From the NCBI GenBank assembly GCA_946902875.1, contig OX336337.1:4712001-4776000 (forward strand): a stretch of 64,000 bases of DNA, read 5' to 3'. This document shows, piece by piece, positions 10,844 to 20,570 of the stretch (positions within the stretch are counted from its first letter, which is position 1; every line of letters begins with the position of its first letter). This DNA comes from Nematopogon swammerdamellus (taxonomy: Eukaryota > Arthropoda > Insecta > Lepidoptera > Adelidae). Position numbers and translations under genes: made by a program. Below the pieces are notes generated by a model that was not told the origin of the DNA, made no database searches, and was given only the letters and a program-made list of their open reading frames with translations.

Positions 10844-11162
10844 ACGAAGAGGTCCAGCAGGCTAAATCAATTAAATCAATTAAAAGAAAATAAAATTACT
10901 GTAGGCCACTGCCTAGAAATTGTATGTCCGTATGCTATATTTTTTTGATTTAATGTCCAGGCGTCGTGACTCAAATATTTTTGTTCAGTAAGAATGTCTG
11001 TTTAGTTATTAATATAATACATATTAAAAAAAATATTATTCTGTAATTTTGATATTTTATTAATACAGCCTTGCCTAGTTTCAATAATTATAAGACAAAG
11101 GTCACTTTCGTAGACAGCCGATGGGGAATTAAGAATCAATTCTTTGTACGTAACTGTGGCAC

Positions 11163-11282
11163 ATAACTGTGGTTTCGTAAAAGGAAGAATAATTCCTCCA
11201 TCGAAACTGGTTACGTACAAGGAAAAATAATTCCTTGATCGAAACCAGTTACGAAACTCCGGTTACGTAGGCGGCCGAAACG
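11163..11282 (-). repeat. Right TIR of the MULE
   Basis: Reverse complement of the left TIR. It is followed directly by the GCAGCTCG target duplication and then by satellite sequence (GCGTTCGGCCTCGC). Confidence 0.9.
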
Positions 11283-12010
11283 GCAGCTCGGCGTTCGGCC
11301 TCGCATTTAAAGACATACTTCTTCTAGGGAGAACATTGTTTACCTGAACGCAGCTCGGCCTGCGGCCTCGCCTTATTTCTTCTAGAGAATACCGATTATT
11401 TAAACACAACTCGGCCTTCGGTTTCGCCTCTAGTGACTTACTTCTCTAGGGCGGATATTCCTTAACTGGACGCACCTCGGCCTTCGGCCTCGCAATTAGT
11501 GACTTACTTCTTCTAGAGAGAACATTGTTTACCTGAACGCAGCTCGGCCTCCGGCCTCGCCTTTAGTGATTTATTTCTTCTAAAGAGTACATCGTTTGTA
11601 AAACTTGACGAGTCTAACTGCAGTGTGCTGCCTATAGATGATTAATAAACAATAAAGCAGCTCGGCCTGCGGCCTCGCCTTATTTCTTCTAGAGAGTACC
11701 GATTATTTAAACACAACTCGGCCTTCGGTTTCGCGTTTAGTGACTTACTTCATCTAGGGCGGATATTGCTTAACTGGACGCCGCTCGGCCTTCGGCCTCG
11801 CAATTAGTGACTTACTTCTTCTAGGGAGAACATTGTTTACCTGAACGCAGCTCGGCCGGCGGCCTCGCCTTTAGTGACTTACTTCTTCTAGGGAGAACAT
11901 TGTTTACCTGAACGCAGCTCGGCTTTCGGCCTTGCCCTCAGTGACTTACTTTCTTCGAGTAGTATGAAGAGAGTATATTGTTTATCTGAACACAGTTCGA
12001 CCTTCGAATA
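11283..12010 (+). repeat. 68-bp satellite, plus orientation
   Basis: About ten units of CTGAACGCAGCTCGGCC, TTCGGCCTCGCC and GTGACTTACTTCTTCTAG. The first unit is split by the MULE (its left part is at 9156-9175). The array runs opposite to 8605-9060 inside the same Helitron-like element. Confidence 0.9.
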
Positions 12011-12525
12011 ACCTTGGAGTTAGTGATTTACTTTGTCCTTTAATTAATTCAGCGTTATGGTATATAGCCTATAGTTAAACTCCAGAACTCTCTTTGAATC
12101 GGTGCAAACCGCATCAAAATTTGTTACTAAATGCCGTTCATACTATACTTCAAAGAACAAAGTCCTCTCATACAAACTTTCACCCTCCTTTTAACCACTT
12201 TAAAAGGTGAAAATCAAAAAACCGTGATACACGTCTTCATTTGTTTATGCTCAGTAGCCTTAATTAAAATTTTTATATTTCTAACTTCAAAGGACAAAGA
12301 CTTTCATACAAACTTTCATCCCCTATTTCACCCCCTTAAAGTTGAAATTTTCAAAAATCCTTTCTTAGTGGATGCTTACGTCATATAATAGAACTACGTT
12401 CCAAATTTCAACACTCTAAGTCTTACGGTTTGGGCTGGGCGATGATGAGTCAGTCGGGCGTAGTCTCGAAGAATAAGTATGAAGAAGTCTTCGTAGTATA
12501 GAAGATCGATAGATAGATAGATAGA

Positions 12526-13479
12526 TTTTTTTTTATTCTCTGAGCTCATATTTATGTCGTCCCTGAAGTACTTTCATTCAAAACCGCTTCTTTCCTATAC
12601 AAAATAATACTCAAATATGCATTTTCAGTCAAAACCAGACTTGTCCCATTAAAATTAGAAGAAAATATGATTGCACCTTCATTTACAATCAAAACGGGAT
12701 GAAACTAATTGAATAATTTTTCGTGTGATCCCCCCCATCTAGTTACATACAAATTTACTCACAGGTTGACCTAATCAAAGAGTGTTAATATTTAAAAAAT
12801 ACGTGGGAAGCAATATCTAATGTCGGTTTTTTAAAGTAGATTTTGACTTGAATTCGAATGTCGAAATTGTTAGTTAATCGATTGGAAGCAATAGTGCCTG
12901 TTTCTTGAAGAAGGTACAGTAAATATTTTGACTTTAATTCGACCTTTAGATTGGAAGCATCAATGTAATTTGTTTTTTTATTTAGTGTATATTTTGACTT
13001 TTATATGACCTTTGTTAGTGATGAATTGATTGGAAGCAATAGTGTCGGTTTTTTTTTTATTTAGAGTATACATAGTTTGACCTTGACTGGATTGGACTGG
13101 CTGGACGCCATAATGTGTATTATAAAAGGAGTCAATTCTGTGTGTAAATTGAAATGTATACTCATAATATACAGGGCGGGTGCCGAAATGTCTGTAATAT
13201 GAACAGACGTCATACTGAGGGTGAAATGAAAACAGCATATATAAATACGAATAAAAATATCGAAATAAAAAGTAATCTGCCCATATGATAGAAAGTTTTT
13301 ATTACACTATTTTCACTTACATCCTTATTAAATACTCTAGAAGTGATGGACGCAGCAAGTATCTTTTTTGAAAGGACGCAGAAATGATAGCGGGATGTAT
13401 ATATATATGTATGTATGTATATATATGTATGTATATAAAAAAATAAAAAAATAAAAAAATAATGTATATATATTTATTC
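12526..13479. other. No gene; degenerate tandem repeat
   Basis: 12800-13100 holds about four degenerate units of roughly 75-90 bp sharing GATTGGAAGCAATAGTG and ATTTTGACTTTAATTCGACC. A (TATG)n/AT microsatellite lies at 13395-13440. No coding pattern is seen. Confidence 0.5.
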
Positions 13480-13597
13480 GTGTTTTCCGTCCAGTTCAGT
13501 GAAGGCGGCACGACCAAAGTGAAACACTGACATGATACAGTTCACCACAGGTTCACCAAGGGCTGACATCAGGTGATGGAGCCGACCGTGTCAGTTA
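13480..13597 (+). mobile_element. SINE TB tail fragment
   Basis: 5'-truncated copy beginning in CGTGTTTTCCGTCCAGTTCAG. It holds outer stem ACTGACATG and CCGTGTCAGT, then ATAAAACAAAA. No head is present. Confidence 0.75.
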
Positions 13598-13603
13598 ACA
13601 TAA

Positions 13604-13998
13604 AACAAAAACCGGCCAAGTGCGAATCGAACTCGCGCACCGAGGGTTCCGTATCGCCATGCCATAGTCAGCGCCACTCACGCCATCTATGGCGTGTTTA
13701 TGAAATATTACTTAAAAATTCATGATTAGCTAAAATGCTTAATACTCTTTTCGGTAGATGGCACACGCGCATACAGTTTTTAATTTATTCTATGGGGACC
13801 CCCGTGATTTTTTTATTTTTCCTTATTTTTATTATTTGTTGTTATATCGGCCATAATAACACATATTCTGTGAAAATTTCAACGGGCTACCTATTACGGT
13901 TCAAGAGATACAGCCCTCGGACAGACGGACGGACGGACGGACAGACAGACAGACGGCGTAGGATTAGTAATAGGGTCCCGTACCGGATAAGGAACCAT
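13604..13998 (+). repeat. GGCCAAGTGCGA-type dispersed repeat
   Basis: Starts ACCGGCCAAGTGCGAATCG and ends in a (GACA)/(GACG)n tract and GGTCCCGTACCGGATAAGG. Its middle reads 'tgaaaatttcaacgggctac'. I recognise this as a repeat widespread in Lepidoptera. Other copies are at 17442-17772 (+), 27707-27965 (-) and 51856-52250 (inverted pair). Confidence 0.75.
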
Positions 13999-14254
13999 AA
14001 AAATCACCTAAGCATAATTTCCTGGATATTGAGTGCTTGCACACAAAATGTTATTAACAAAATTGTAATTCAATGAATGACGATGCTGCTTCTGGAGGAT
14101 TTAATTCCACGCGTTGAAACCAACAAGGAGAGGTAATATTTTCCCGCTCCGTGGAGTATCGTGCACGCTCCGCATTGTGTGTTCGCACAGAAGCGCAATC
14201 AGCATTGTTTAGTCAGTCAGTAGTCTGGAGCCCGTTATCATAAACAGAGCTAGG

Positions 14255-14400
14255 CCAGGCCGCATGTTTCCAAAGTCTAGTATGGAAGTGCCTTTGATTG
14301 GTCGTTCTCGGTGACGAAGGAACTTTGGCGGGAAATATAAATTTCGGAAGGGAGTAAGTACTTTTGAAAATAAAGTTTTTTATTTGGTTATAAAAAAAAA
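14255..14400 (+). repeat. Repeat shared with 31608-31722
   Basis: GCATGTTTCCAAAGTCTAGT...TTGATTGGTCGTTCTC...AACTTTGGCGGGAAATATAA matches 31605-31722. A reversed piece of it also lies at 32045-32090. Confidence 0.7.
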
Positions 14401-14454
14401 TTACCATAACCTATTTTGAAACCCTAACTTAACATATAAATATACTTGCTTTAT

Positions 14455-14612
14455 CGTGTGGGGCCGGTACTTAAAAATAATAGCCCCACTGCATCTCTCC
14501 CCATGCATGTCGGCATGGCAACTACCTTCTCGGAGGTGAAATATAGGCTGGTCGGAGCATGTGCTTTGGCCCCTCCGACTCAGCCACCCCTACCGGATTA
14601 CATAAAAAAAAA
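14455..14612 (+). mobile_element. Chimeric SINE (H3 head, TA tail)
   Basis: The H3 head (GTGTGGGGCCGGTAC..., GCCCCACTGCATCTCTCCCC, ATGCATGTCG) passes directly into the TA tail (GGCATGGCAACTACCTTCTCGG..., TACCGGATTACAT plus A run). Elsewhere H3 is joined to TB or TC, and TA to H1, so this copy records a head-tail exchange. Confidence 0.8.
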
Positions 14613-14619
14613 TATTAAA

Positions 14620-14703
14620 AAGAGATGGACATATTTTAGATAAATTCAAGCGTAGTGTACTACCATACGAACGAATGATGAATAAAGAATAAAGAATAAA
14701 GTC
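14620..14703 (+). repeat. (AATAAAG)n-tailed repeat 3' end
   Basis: TTCAAGCGTAGTGTACTACC...AATGATGAATAAAGAATAAAG. The same end is present in reverse at 28022-28088. It looks like the 3' end of a non-LTR element with a heptamer tail. Confidence 0.6.
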
Positions 14704-14847
14704 TTCCTCGCACTCACATCGCGGGGAAGCAATAGCCCTCCTGCTGCAGGGCAACTAGCCATCAAATTGCTCTAAGACAATAAATAATCCCCGCAATAGT
14801 AGTTAAAGCGCCTTGGCAATACGAATAATGTGTACTCAAGAATCAAC

Positions 14848-15183
14848 CATACATACATACATACATAGCGTCACGCCTGTTTCCCGGTGGGGTAGGCAGA
14901 GACAACGGATCTCCACGTGCCACGATCCTGACACACCTCTGCCGCCTCTTCCACTCCCATAATGTTCTTCATGCATGCTCGTCGGTTACGGGTACTACGC
15001 ACTTGCCCCTTTTTGAGCACATGCCCGATCTGGTCCAGGTAAGTGCGTCTAGGGCGACCCTTCCCGACTCTTCCACTCACATTTGCTTCATAAATTTCTT
15101 TTGTTAGTCTCCCATCATCCATTCTTCCAACATGACCGAACCACCGAAGCATCCCTTTCTCAATCCTTGTCAAAATCAACCAC
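14848..15183 (-). pseudogene. RTE-like LINE ORF C-terminus
   Basis: Minus-strand translation [20 protein letters not shown], then [20 protein letters not shown], is the conserved region C-terminal to the reverse transcriptase of RTE-class retrotransposons. It is 5'-truncated and ends in the (CATA)n tail seen at 14848-14865. A second, more decayed copy is at 47290-47625. Confidence 0.8.
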
Positions 15184-15185
15184 TA

Positions 15186-15330
15186 TATAAAAAAACTAAA
15201 CTTTGCCCGCGGCTTCACTCGCGGTAAACTGAATACTGCAATAATCCATTACTGCAACGAAACGCAACAGAACTGCTAACGCCATCTATTCCGACACTAA
15301 ATTCCATGCATATTAAGTTCTTTGATACTG
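15186..15330 (-). repeat. Helitron-like 3' end relic
   Basis: Holds TTTGCCCGCGGCTTCACTCGCGG, the Helitron-type end, then sequence matching (in reverse) 20420-20520 ('gttagcagttctgttgcg'). The terminal CTAG is decayed. Confidence 0.55.
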
Positions 15331-15331
15331 C

Positions 15332-15392
15332 TCAGCCATAGCCTTCTTTATCCGTCCTTGAAAAGGACAAATAAAGAAGGCTATGGCTCAGC
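15332..15392. repeat. Perfect short hairpin
   Basis: TGAGCCATAGCCTTCTTTAT-type arms: 'agccatagccttctttat' and its complement surround GTCCTTGAAAAGGAC, which is itself palindromic. This is an almost complete palindrome of about 60 bp. Confidence 0.85.
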
Positions 15393-15413
15393 CCTAAGGC
15401 TTTTAAGCTTTAG

Positions 15414-15510
15414 AAAGAGACAATCCAGTTGTAGAGCGTCGTCCCTGTCGCACAGAGACGTGCGAGTTCGTGCGACAGAGACGACGCTCTACGACCGGAT
15501 TTTCTCTTTG
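15414..15510. repeat. MITE-like inverted repeat
   Basis: Arms with GTAGAGCGTCGTCCCTGTCG and its complement near 15473-15500, enclosing CACAGAGACGTGCGAGTTCG. One arm of the same family is present at 59329-59398. Confidence 0.75.
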
Positions 15511-15540
15511 TAAAGCGCGATGTACATTACTTACTGCCTG

Positions 15541-15853
15541 GTTTTTTTAAATGGAATCTGACACGGTTGGCTACATCACCTACATGTTGTTGTATCCATG
15601 ATGTCAGCTCATAACACCGGGTGAACTAGGTGCCATGTCAGTGCTTCCCTTCACTTCATGTCGGTTATACTGAACTGAACGGAAAACACGAACTATTTAC
15701 ATAGCCGTTTCGACCGACGACGTTTCGTTCAGTGCGGTGGTACCAACCCGGCCTGGATAAACCCTACCACCTAGTAAGGCAAGAAGGGAAGGGACCTACA
15801 GTTTAACGTGGAATCCGAACCACGGTCAGCCTCCAACGGTCGAGCGGTCACCT
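15541..15853 (-). mobile_element. 5S-headed SINE, truncated in the head
   Basis: Minus-strand TB tail and body. The copy stops inside the 5S-like region just after the GGTGACCGCTCG box, so it is 5'-truncated. A 6-base insertion (ATGTTGTTGTAT region) interrupts the inner tail stem near 15585. Confidence 0.8.
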
Positions 15854-16062
15854 GGTACTCTACGTTTTCTCTCCCAACCTGCGCTTAAGCGCAATAAACA
15901 TCGACTTTTACGAAAAGCTTCGATTGACGAGCTTTTAATCGGATTTAGCGAAGTAGGGCAGCACTCCATACTCGGACTGTTGCGAGCGACGACGCGGGGT
16001 CAATAGCTACTGAATGAAAATAGCTATACAGAGACATTACTAAGGGGAATTGACATGATTCA
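15854..16062. other. No gene recognised
   Basis: Unassigned sequence with a (GCTTAAGCGC) palindrome and 'gctttta' repeats. No coding signal is seen. Confidence 0.4.
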
Positions 16063-16063
16063 G

Positions 16064-16255
16064 ATTCAGATATTTATTTCGCCATAAAGAACACACAACA
16101 ATAACAATATTTCATTGAGAAATAAGCTTAATCAGTATGGTTCTTCATCATTTTTTTTTTCATGTTCCGTTCAGGTATGCAATCTATAAGAAAGAACCGG
16201 CCCGGTTCTTGTAAGAAACCTTACAGAGCTTTTTTTCAATATAACTTACATATAA
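16064..16255 (+). repeat. Repeat shared with 32386-33060
   Basis: ATTCAGATTCAGATATTTAT...CACACAACAATAACAAT...CATGTTCCGTTCAGGTATGC is continuous here. At 32386-32480 and 32955-33055 the same repeat is split by about 470 bp of other repeats. Confidence 0.75.
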
Positions 16256-16262
16256 AGAGTAA

Positions 16263-16666
16263 GCGGCGGGTGGCCGAGTGGTTTGGGCATCGGCTTCTCA
16301 TGCGAGAGGTCCGCGATTCGAATCCCGTCGGCGTGTACCAATGAGCTTTTTCTGACAAAAAAATTTACGTTCATACCTACACCTGCTGCTTCACCGTTCG
16401 GAACCGGTGTAAAACTGTAGGTCCCTTCCCTTGCCCCTTACAGGTGGTAGGCTCAATTTGTAGCCGACTGGGTTGGTAAGACCGTACTGGATGGAAGATG
16501 GCCGCATAGCAACCTCGGTTGTGTTCTCCTCTAGTCCAGTATAGCCAGCAATCCAGGGAAGTCTCCGGTATGGCACCTACCTTCTCGGAGGTGATATTGG
16601 CTGGTCGGAGCATGCGCTTTGGCCCCTCCAACTCAGCCAACCATACCGGATTACATAAAAAAAAAA
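16263..16666 (+). mobile_element. tRNA-headed SINE (H1-TA)
   Basis: Complete copy. A box TGGCCGAGTGG and B-box-like GATTCGAATCC are present. The TA tail has a perfect 10-bp outer stem, TCCGGTATGG (16564-16573) with CCATACCGGA (16641-16650), and an inner stem GGCTGGTCGGAG with CTCCAACTCAGCC. It ends in ATTACAT plus A10. Confidence 0.88.
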
Positions 16667-17072
16667 GTTTTAATTACGTTAAATTTAACATATTATGTCT
16701 AAGTAAAAAAGAAAATATAAGGTAATAAAATACAAAGAACTTAGGGTACATGGAACCTAGTTTCGACGAGATGGAGCCATCTATGGCAGCTTTCAGCCAA
16801 CAAAATATGCCAATATTGTGTTCAGGACATTCAAAATTCAACGGAAAGAACCTTGTAAATAATAAAATATGTAATAACATTTGCGTGTCTAATTTGTTAT
16901 ATATATTAGCAGAACCTTATCAAACTCACTCTCCTTTTTAGGGTTCCGTAACCGTTATAAAATCGGCCAGATGTCTGTCCGTCTGTCTGCCACGTGCGCT
17001 GTCCTAGGTGATTACAACGGGATTTAAAGTTCAATAAATCTAAAATGAAATGTTTCATATAATATTATACTT
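16667..17072. other. No gene; repeat fragment
   Basis: AT-rich. 16936-17040 is a degraded (GTCT)n-bearing repeat fragment ('agggttccgtaacc', 'gtctgtccgtctgtctgcc'). Short ORFs on both strands overlap and carry no motif. Confidence 0.4.
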
Positions 17073-17441
17073 GTCAGCCTCGGTAGCTCAGTAGTGCGGT
17101 CGGTTGATTGTTGTTAAGCAACCCTGAGCGCGGTCAGTACTTGGATGGGTGACCGCTCGACCGTTGGAGGCTGACCGTGCTTCGGATTCCACGCAAAACT
17201 GTAGGTCCCTTTCCTTCTTACCTTACTAGGTAGTAGGGTTTATCCCGCCTGGGTTGGTACCTGCGCACTGAATGAAACGTCGGTCGAAACAGCTATGTAA
17301 ATAGTTCTGTTTTCCGTTCAGTTCAGTGTAGCCGACATTAAATGAAAGGAAGCACTAACATGGCACCTATTTCACCCGGTGTTATGGGCTGACATCACGG
17401 ATGTTGTAGGTGATCTAACCAACTGTGTCAGTTTCCATAAA
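17073..17441 (+). mobile_element. 5S-headed SINE (H2-TB), complete
   Basis: Plus-strand copy. The head at 17073-17172 is 5S rRNA-like: TTAAGCAACCCTGAGCGCGG then TCAGTACTTGGATGGGTGAC and CGCTCG match the 5S internal control region. The ends GTCAGCCTC and GAGGCTGAC close it as 5S helix I does. The body GGTAGTAGGGTTTATCCC and the TB tail follow, ending TTTCCATAAA. Confidence 0.87.
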
Positions 17442-17772
17442 CAAGTGCAAGTCGAACTCGCACACCGAGGGTTCCGTATCGCCATGTCATCGTCAGCGCC
17501 ACTCACGCCACCTACGTATTAGTTAAAATGTTTCATACTCTTTTCGCTAGATGGCATACACTTTTTATTTTCGTGTATCGGGACCCCGTGATTTTTTTAC
17601 GTTTTCTTATTTTTATTATTTGTTGTTATATCGGCCATAATAACACATATTCTGTGAAAATTTCAACGGGCTACCTATTACGGTTCAAGAAATACAGCCC
17701 TCGGACAGATGGACAGACAGACAGACAGAAAGACAGACGGTGTAGGCTTAGTAATAGGGTCCCGTACGACGG
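17442..17772 (+). repeat. GGCCAAGTGCGA-type dispersed repeat
   Basis: Matches 13615-13980: AAGTGCAAGTCGAACTCGCA at the start, 'tgaaaatttcaacgggctac' in the middle, a (GACA)n tract at 17705-17735 and GGTCCCGTACGACGGAACC at the end. It directly follows the A tail of the SINE. Confidence 0.75.
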
Positions 17773-18074
17773 AACCCGAAAAAAGGTCAGGTTATGTAGA
17801 ATTAAAAGAAGGGGAGTGTCTCGCTCGACACGCACTTAGGACTGAGCTTAATGACCGAAAGAATAAAAAGAAGACTGCTAAATTAAATAATGTTGAAGTA
17901 CTTCAACCGTCATTTATATTTATACTTACCGACGAACTAAATCGAGGTAATTGAACCCAATTTTCTTTTTACCTCAAATTAGAGAAAGGTCTAATTAAAT
18001 GTGTTGGTGGAAATTGATACTTTCACAAGTTACTTATTTTCGCTTAAAGGAGGCAACGCCTCTGTAGGTCTTTT
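17773..18074. other. No gene recognised
   Basis: AT-rich sequence with no recognisable repeat or coding motif. Confidence 0.4.
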
Positions 18075-18270
18075 TATTCACAGAACCGGGAAAACGTGGA
18101 ACTCACTCACTTAATGCCCATCTATTTCCAGCCTGAGGTTTTTCAGAAGGCGCGTGAAAAGGCTCCTGTCAGGCCGGCATGGCATTCGCAATTCCCGTGC
18201 ATCACAGAATGTCTATGGGCATCATTAGACACATACTTGTATGTGAAACATGTCTCGTTTTCCATGAAAA
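18075..18270 (+). pseudogene. LINE ORF2 extreme C-terminus
   Basis: Carries the sequence for VWNSLTHLMP..., FQ(K), then LSGRHGIRN-type residues across shifted frames ('cctgtcaggccggcatggca'). The same segment is seen at 29300-29520, 34413-34640 and 43015-43195. It is a decayed, 5'-truncated non-LTR copy. Confidence 0.65.
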
Positions 18271-18536
18271 AATGGCATCGTGGAAAGCGTGGCAACTTTT
18301 AAAGAATCTTAAGCGCTCGCAATTTTACTTACTATTTTGTTCTACATGTGTCCGCCAATTTAGTTTATCATCTATAAAAATCCTAAAAATGTAGTAGGTA
18401 TTATTTACTATTTGTGAGATATTTGTATATCTTTAATATCTTTAATTATAATATTTTTGTTATAGTTAGAATTTTTTGTATATATCGAATAATATATTTT
18501 TTATTTATTATGTTTTAGCTAAAAATTTTTTTTTAG

Positions 18537-18800
18537 TTAAAACATAATAATAAAAAATTTAAACCATTCGTCCAATTCATTTAAGTTTTTGTTTATTTCT
18601 TTTGTTAGGTTTTCTTTCGACTCTGTTTCAATGATTGAGCTGGTGTCATCAGCGAATAAAGACACATATCCAGTTGTTAGAATGTCTGCTATATCGTTCA
18701 CAAAAATTAAAAACAAAGGTGGGCCCAGAACGGATCCTTGTAATAGTGGATCGACGGAACCCTCCGTTCGTGAGTAAAATTCACACATGACATGACCCAT
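18537..18800 (-). pseudogene. LINE reverse transcriptase fragment
   Basis: Minus-strand translation LLQGSVLGPPLFLIFVNDIA, then GYVSLFADDTSSIIET, shows RT motif 4 (QGSVLGP) and the catalytic F-A-D-D box (YADD class). This is the Jockey/CR1-type reverse transcriptase core, but only about 85 residues remain. It runs opposite to the LINE 3' sequences on each side, so it is a separate insertion. Confidence 0.85.
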
Positions 18801-18829
18801 TTTTAATTTCTTTAGTGTTTAACAACAGT

Positions 18830-19320
18830 TCGGCCGCTGGCCTCTTCCGATTTATCATTGAATTGTTTTTGCTATATTTTGCTCCACACAGTTTATTAGT
18901 TGATGGATAACAGGGCCAGCTTCCAAATGGAAGTGGGGTTGAGAGGCCCGTGTTCCGCCGAGTTCGTGCCGACAGCGGGAGGAAGGAGGAAAAGAAAAGA
19001 ATAACAAATTTCGATCAGTTCCTTTCGCTGTAGCAAAAGTTTGGCCTTCTGTTCCATTTAGTGTTTATTTCGTTTAGTTTGTTCGTGCCTGGAACGTATG
19101 CTGACGCTCTGAAGGAACTTTTTAGTCATATTTTGTTCACCCGTTTCTTGATTTTATTTTTAAATTGTTTTATATTATTTAGCTGTACGTAAATTTAAAG
19201 TAAGGTTGACTGGATGAAACCCTGTAAGGGATAAGTCCGCCTTTGCCCCTCATGTAAATTACTTATCGTTTGTTTCTGTAAAATGTTTTTTGGAGCAATA
19301 AAGTATTTCTATCTATCTAT
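18830..19320 (+). repeat. LINE 3' UTR with (TATC)n tail
   Basis: Contains 'cgttccgccgagttcgtgccgac' and GGTTGACTGGATGAAACCC...GATAAGTCCGCCTTTGC...AATAAAGTATTTC followed by (TATC)n. Related 3' ends are at 6228-6360 (-) and 30040-30165 (+). Confidence 0.65.
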
Positions 19321-19547
19321 CTCTACATACATACATAACACACGCTGTATCCCGACAATCAGGGTAAGCAGAGTAATCGGTGTTGTCCTATAAGGACTCT
19401 GGTAAATTACAGCACAACACTGACCACCACGTTTAGCACAGTATACGGACAAGACAACTATCAAGCAGCAAGTAAGACACGAAGAACCCACCTGCTGCAT
19501 GACTAGGTGGAAGGACTGCGCCAAGGTGAGAAGTGGCTATCTCTCTA
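19321..19547 (-). repeat. TC-tailed retroposon, 3' part
   Basis: On the minus strand: GGTGGGTCTTCGTG-type sequence leading to TTACCCTGATTGTCGGGATACAGCGTGTG and a (TATG)n tail at its low-coordinate end. Longer copies are at 35690-35978 and 47956-48670. Confidence 0.75.
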
Positions 19548-19550
19548 ATC

Positions 19551-20270
19551 CATACTAATATTATAAATTCGAAAGTAACTCTGTTGTCTGTCTGTCTGTC
19601 TGTCTGTTACCTTTTCACGCCTAAACCGCTGAACAGATTTCGATAAAATATTGCACGGAGATGAATTGCATCCCGAGGACGGACATAGGCTACTTTTTGT
19701 CTCAAAAAACAACCCTTAAGGGGGTGAAATAGGGGATGAAAGTTTGTATGGGGAACTCAGCATTTCTTAAGTTAGGGATATGACAATTTATATTTGGGCT
19801 TTTGGTATGAAATAAAGAAATACGTGTTTCAGCGTTTTTGCTAAATCAACCCTTAAATTAAAATAGGGGTTGATTTCAAAATTAGATTTTAGGATTTTAT
19901 GAAATTATGTACGGAGCTGAATTGCATCCTGAGGAAGAACATAGGCTACCTTTTGTCTCAAAAAAACAACCCTTAACGCGGTGAAATAGGGGATGTAAGA
20001 ATGTATGGGGAACCCATCATTTCTCAAGTTAGGGATATGAAAATTCATATTTAGTCTTTTGGTATAAAATAAAGAATTACGTGTTTCGGCGTTTTTGCTA
20101 AATCAACCCTTAAATTAAAATAGGGTTGATTTCAAAATTAGGTTTTAGGATTTTAAATAATTTTATCCATACTGGGGGTGGTTTTGAAGAGTGGGGTTGA
20201 GGTACGGGGGAGGAGTCCGCGGGGAGAGGGGAAGGGAGGATAATTTAATCTCTATCTTCTTTTCTCTATC
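19551..20270 (+). repeat. Dispersed repeat with 256-bp duplication
   Basis: Starts CCATACTAATATTATAAATT with a (CTGT)n tract, a head I know from many lepidopteran repeats. CGGAGATGAATTGCATCCC (19656) recurs as CGGAGCTGAATTGCATCCT (19912), so a 256-bp internal segment is duplicated in tandem. Confidence 0.75.
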
Positions 20271-20570
20271 TCTACTTCTTATAAAAGGAAACGTCTGTTT
20301 GCATGTATGTATGTATGTTTGAGGTAAACTCGGAACCACTTAACAGATTTTAATGCGGTTTACACCAATGTAAAGAGTAGTTCTTCAGGCTCACTATAGT
20401 AGGCTATATACCATAAAGTTAAATAGCCTTAGGGTTGAGCAGTATCAAAGAAAACGGAATTTAGTGTCGAATGGTCGTAATATATGGCGTTAGCAGTTCT
20501 GTTGCGTTGCGTTGGTGTAGTGTAGATAGATGCTTTTGGTAGAAGATACGAGTAGAATAAAGAGTAGATA
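20271..20570 (+). repeat. Second repeat flank
   Basis: ATAAAAGGAAACGTCTG...(CATG/TATG)n...ACAGATTTTAATGCGGTTTAC...ATAGTAGGCTATATACCATAA. Part of it (20420-20520) matches 15230-15320 in reverse. No gene is seen. Confidence 0.5.

Larger units (their letters stand above)
9176..11282 (+). mobile_element. MULE-type DNA transposon (FLYWCH-MULE)
   Basis: A 2107-bp element bounded by 120-bp terminal inverted repeats (9176-9295 and 11163-11282; CGTTTCGGCTGCCTACGTAA against the complement CGTTTCGGCCGCCTACGTAA). It is flanked by an 8-bp target duplication GCAGCTCG (9168-9175 and 11283-11290). Long TIRs, an 8-bp duplication and the transposase type all fit the Mutator-like superfamily. The host sequence is a satellite unit, and removing the element plus one duplication restores GACGCAGCTCGGCGTTCGGC. 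The transposase gene is frameshifted. Confidence 0.92.
8552..12525 (-). mobile_element. Helitron-like element with satellite arrays
   Basis: Read on the minus strand it begins TCTATCTATC after an A (12526/12525) and ends in CGCGAGCGAAGCCGCGGGC, AAAAG, CTAG before a T (8552/8551). This fits the Helitron pattern of 5' TC, 3' CTRR after a GC-rich short inverted repeat, and insertion between A and T. Inside are a family-typical 5' segment (12020-12480, 'ggatttttgaaaatttcaac'), 68-bp satellite units in both orientations, and a MULE inserted at 9176. I see no Rep/helicase ORF, so it is non-autonomous. Equivalent ends recur at 20571-24709, 36407 and 62152. Confidence 0.6.

Noticed and set aside
17073..17172. 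5S rRNA gene
   Set aside because: Shorter than 5S rRNA, altered terminal helix and fused to a retroposon body and tail in every copy.
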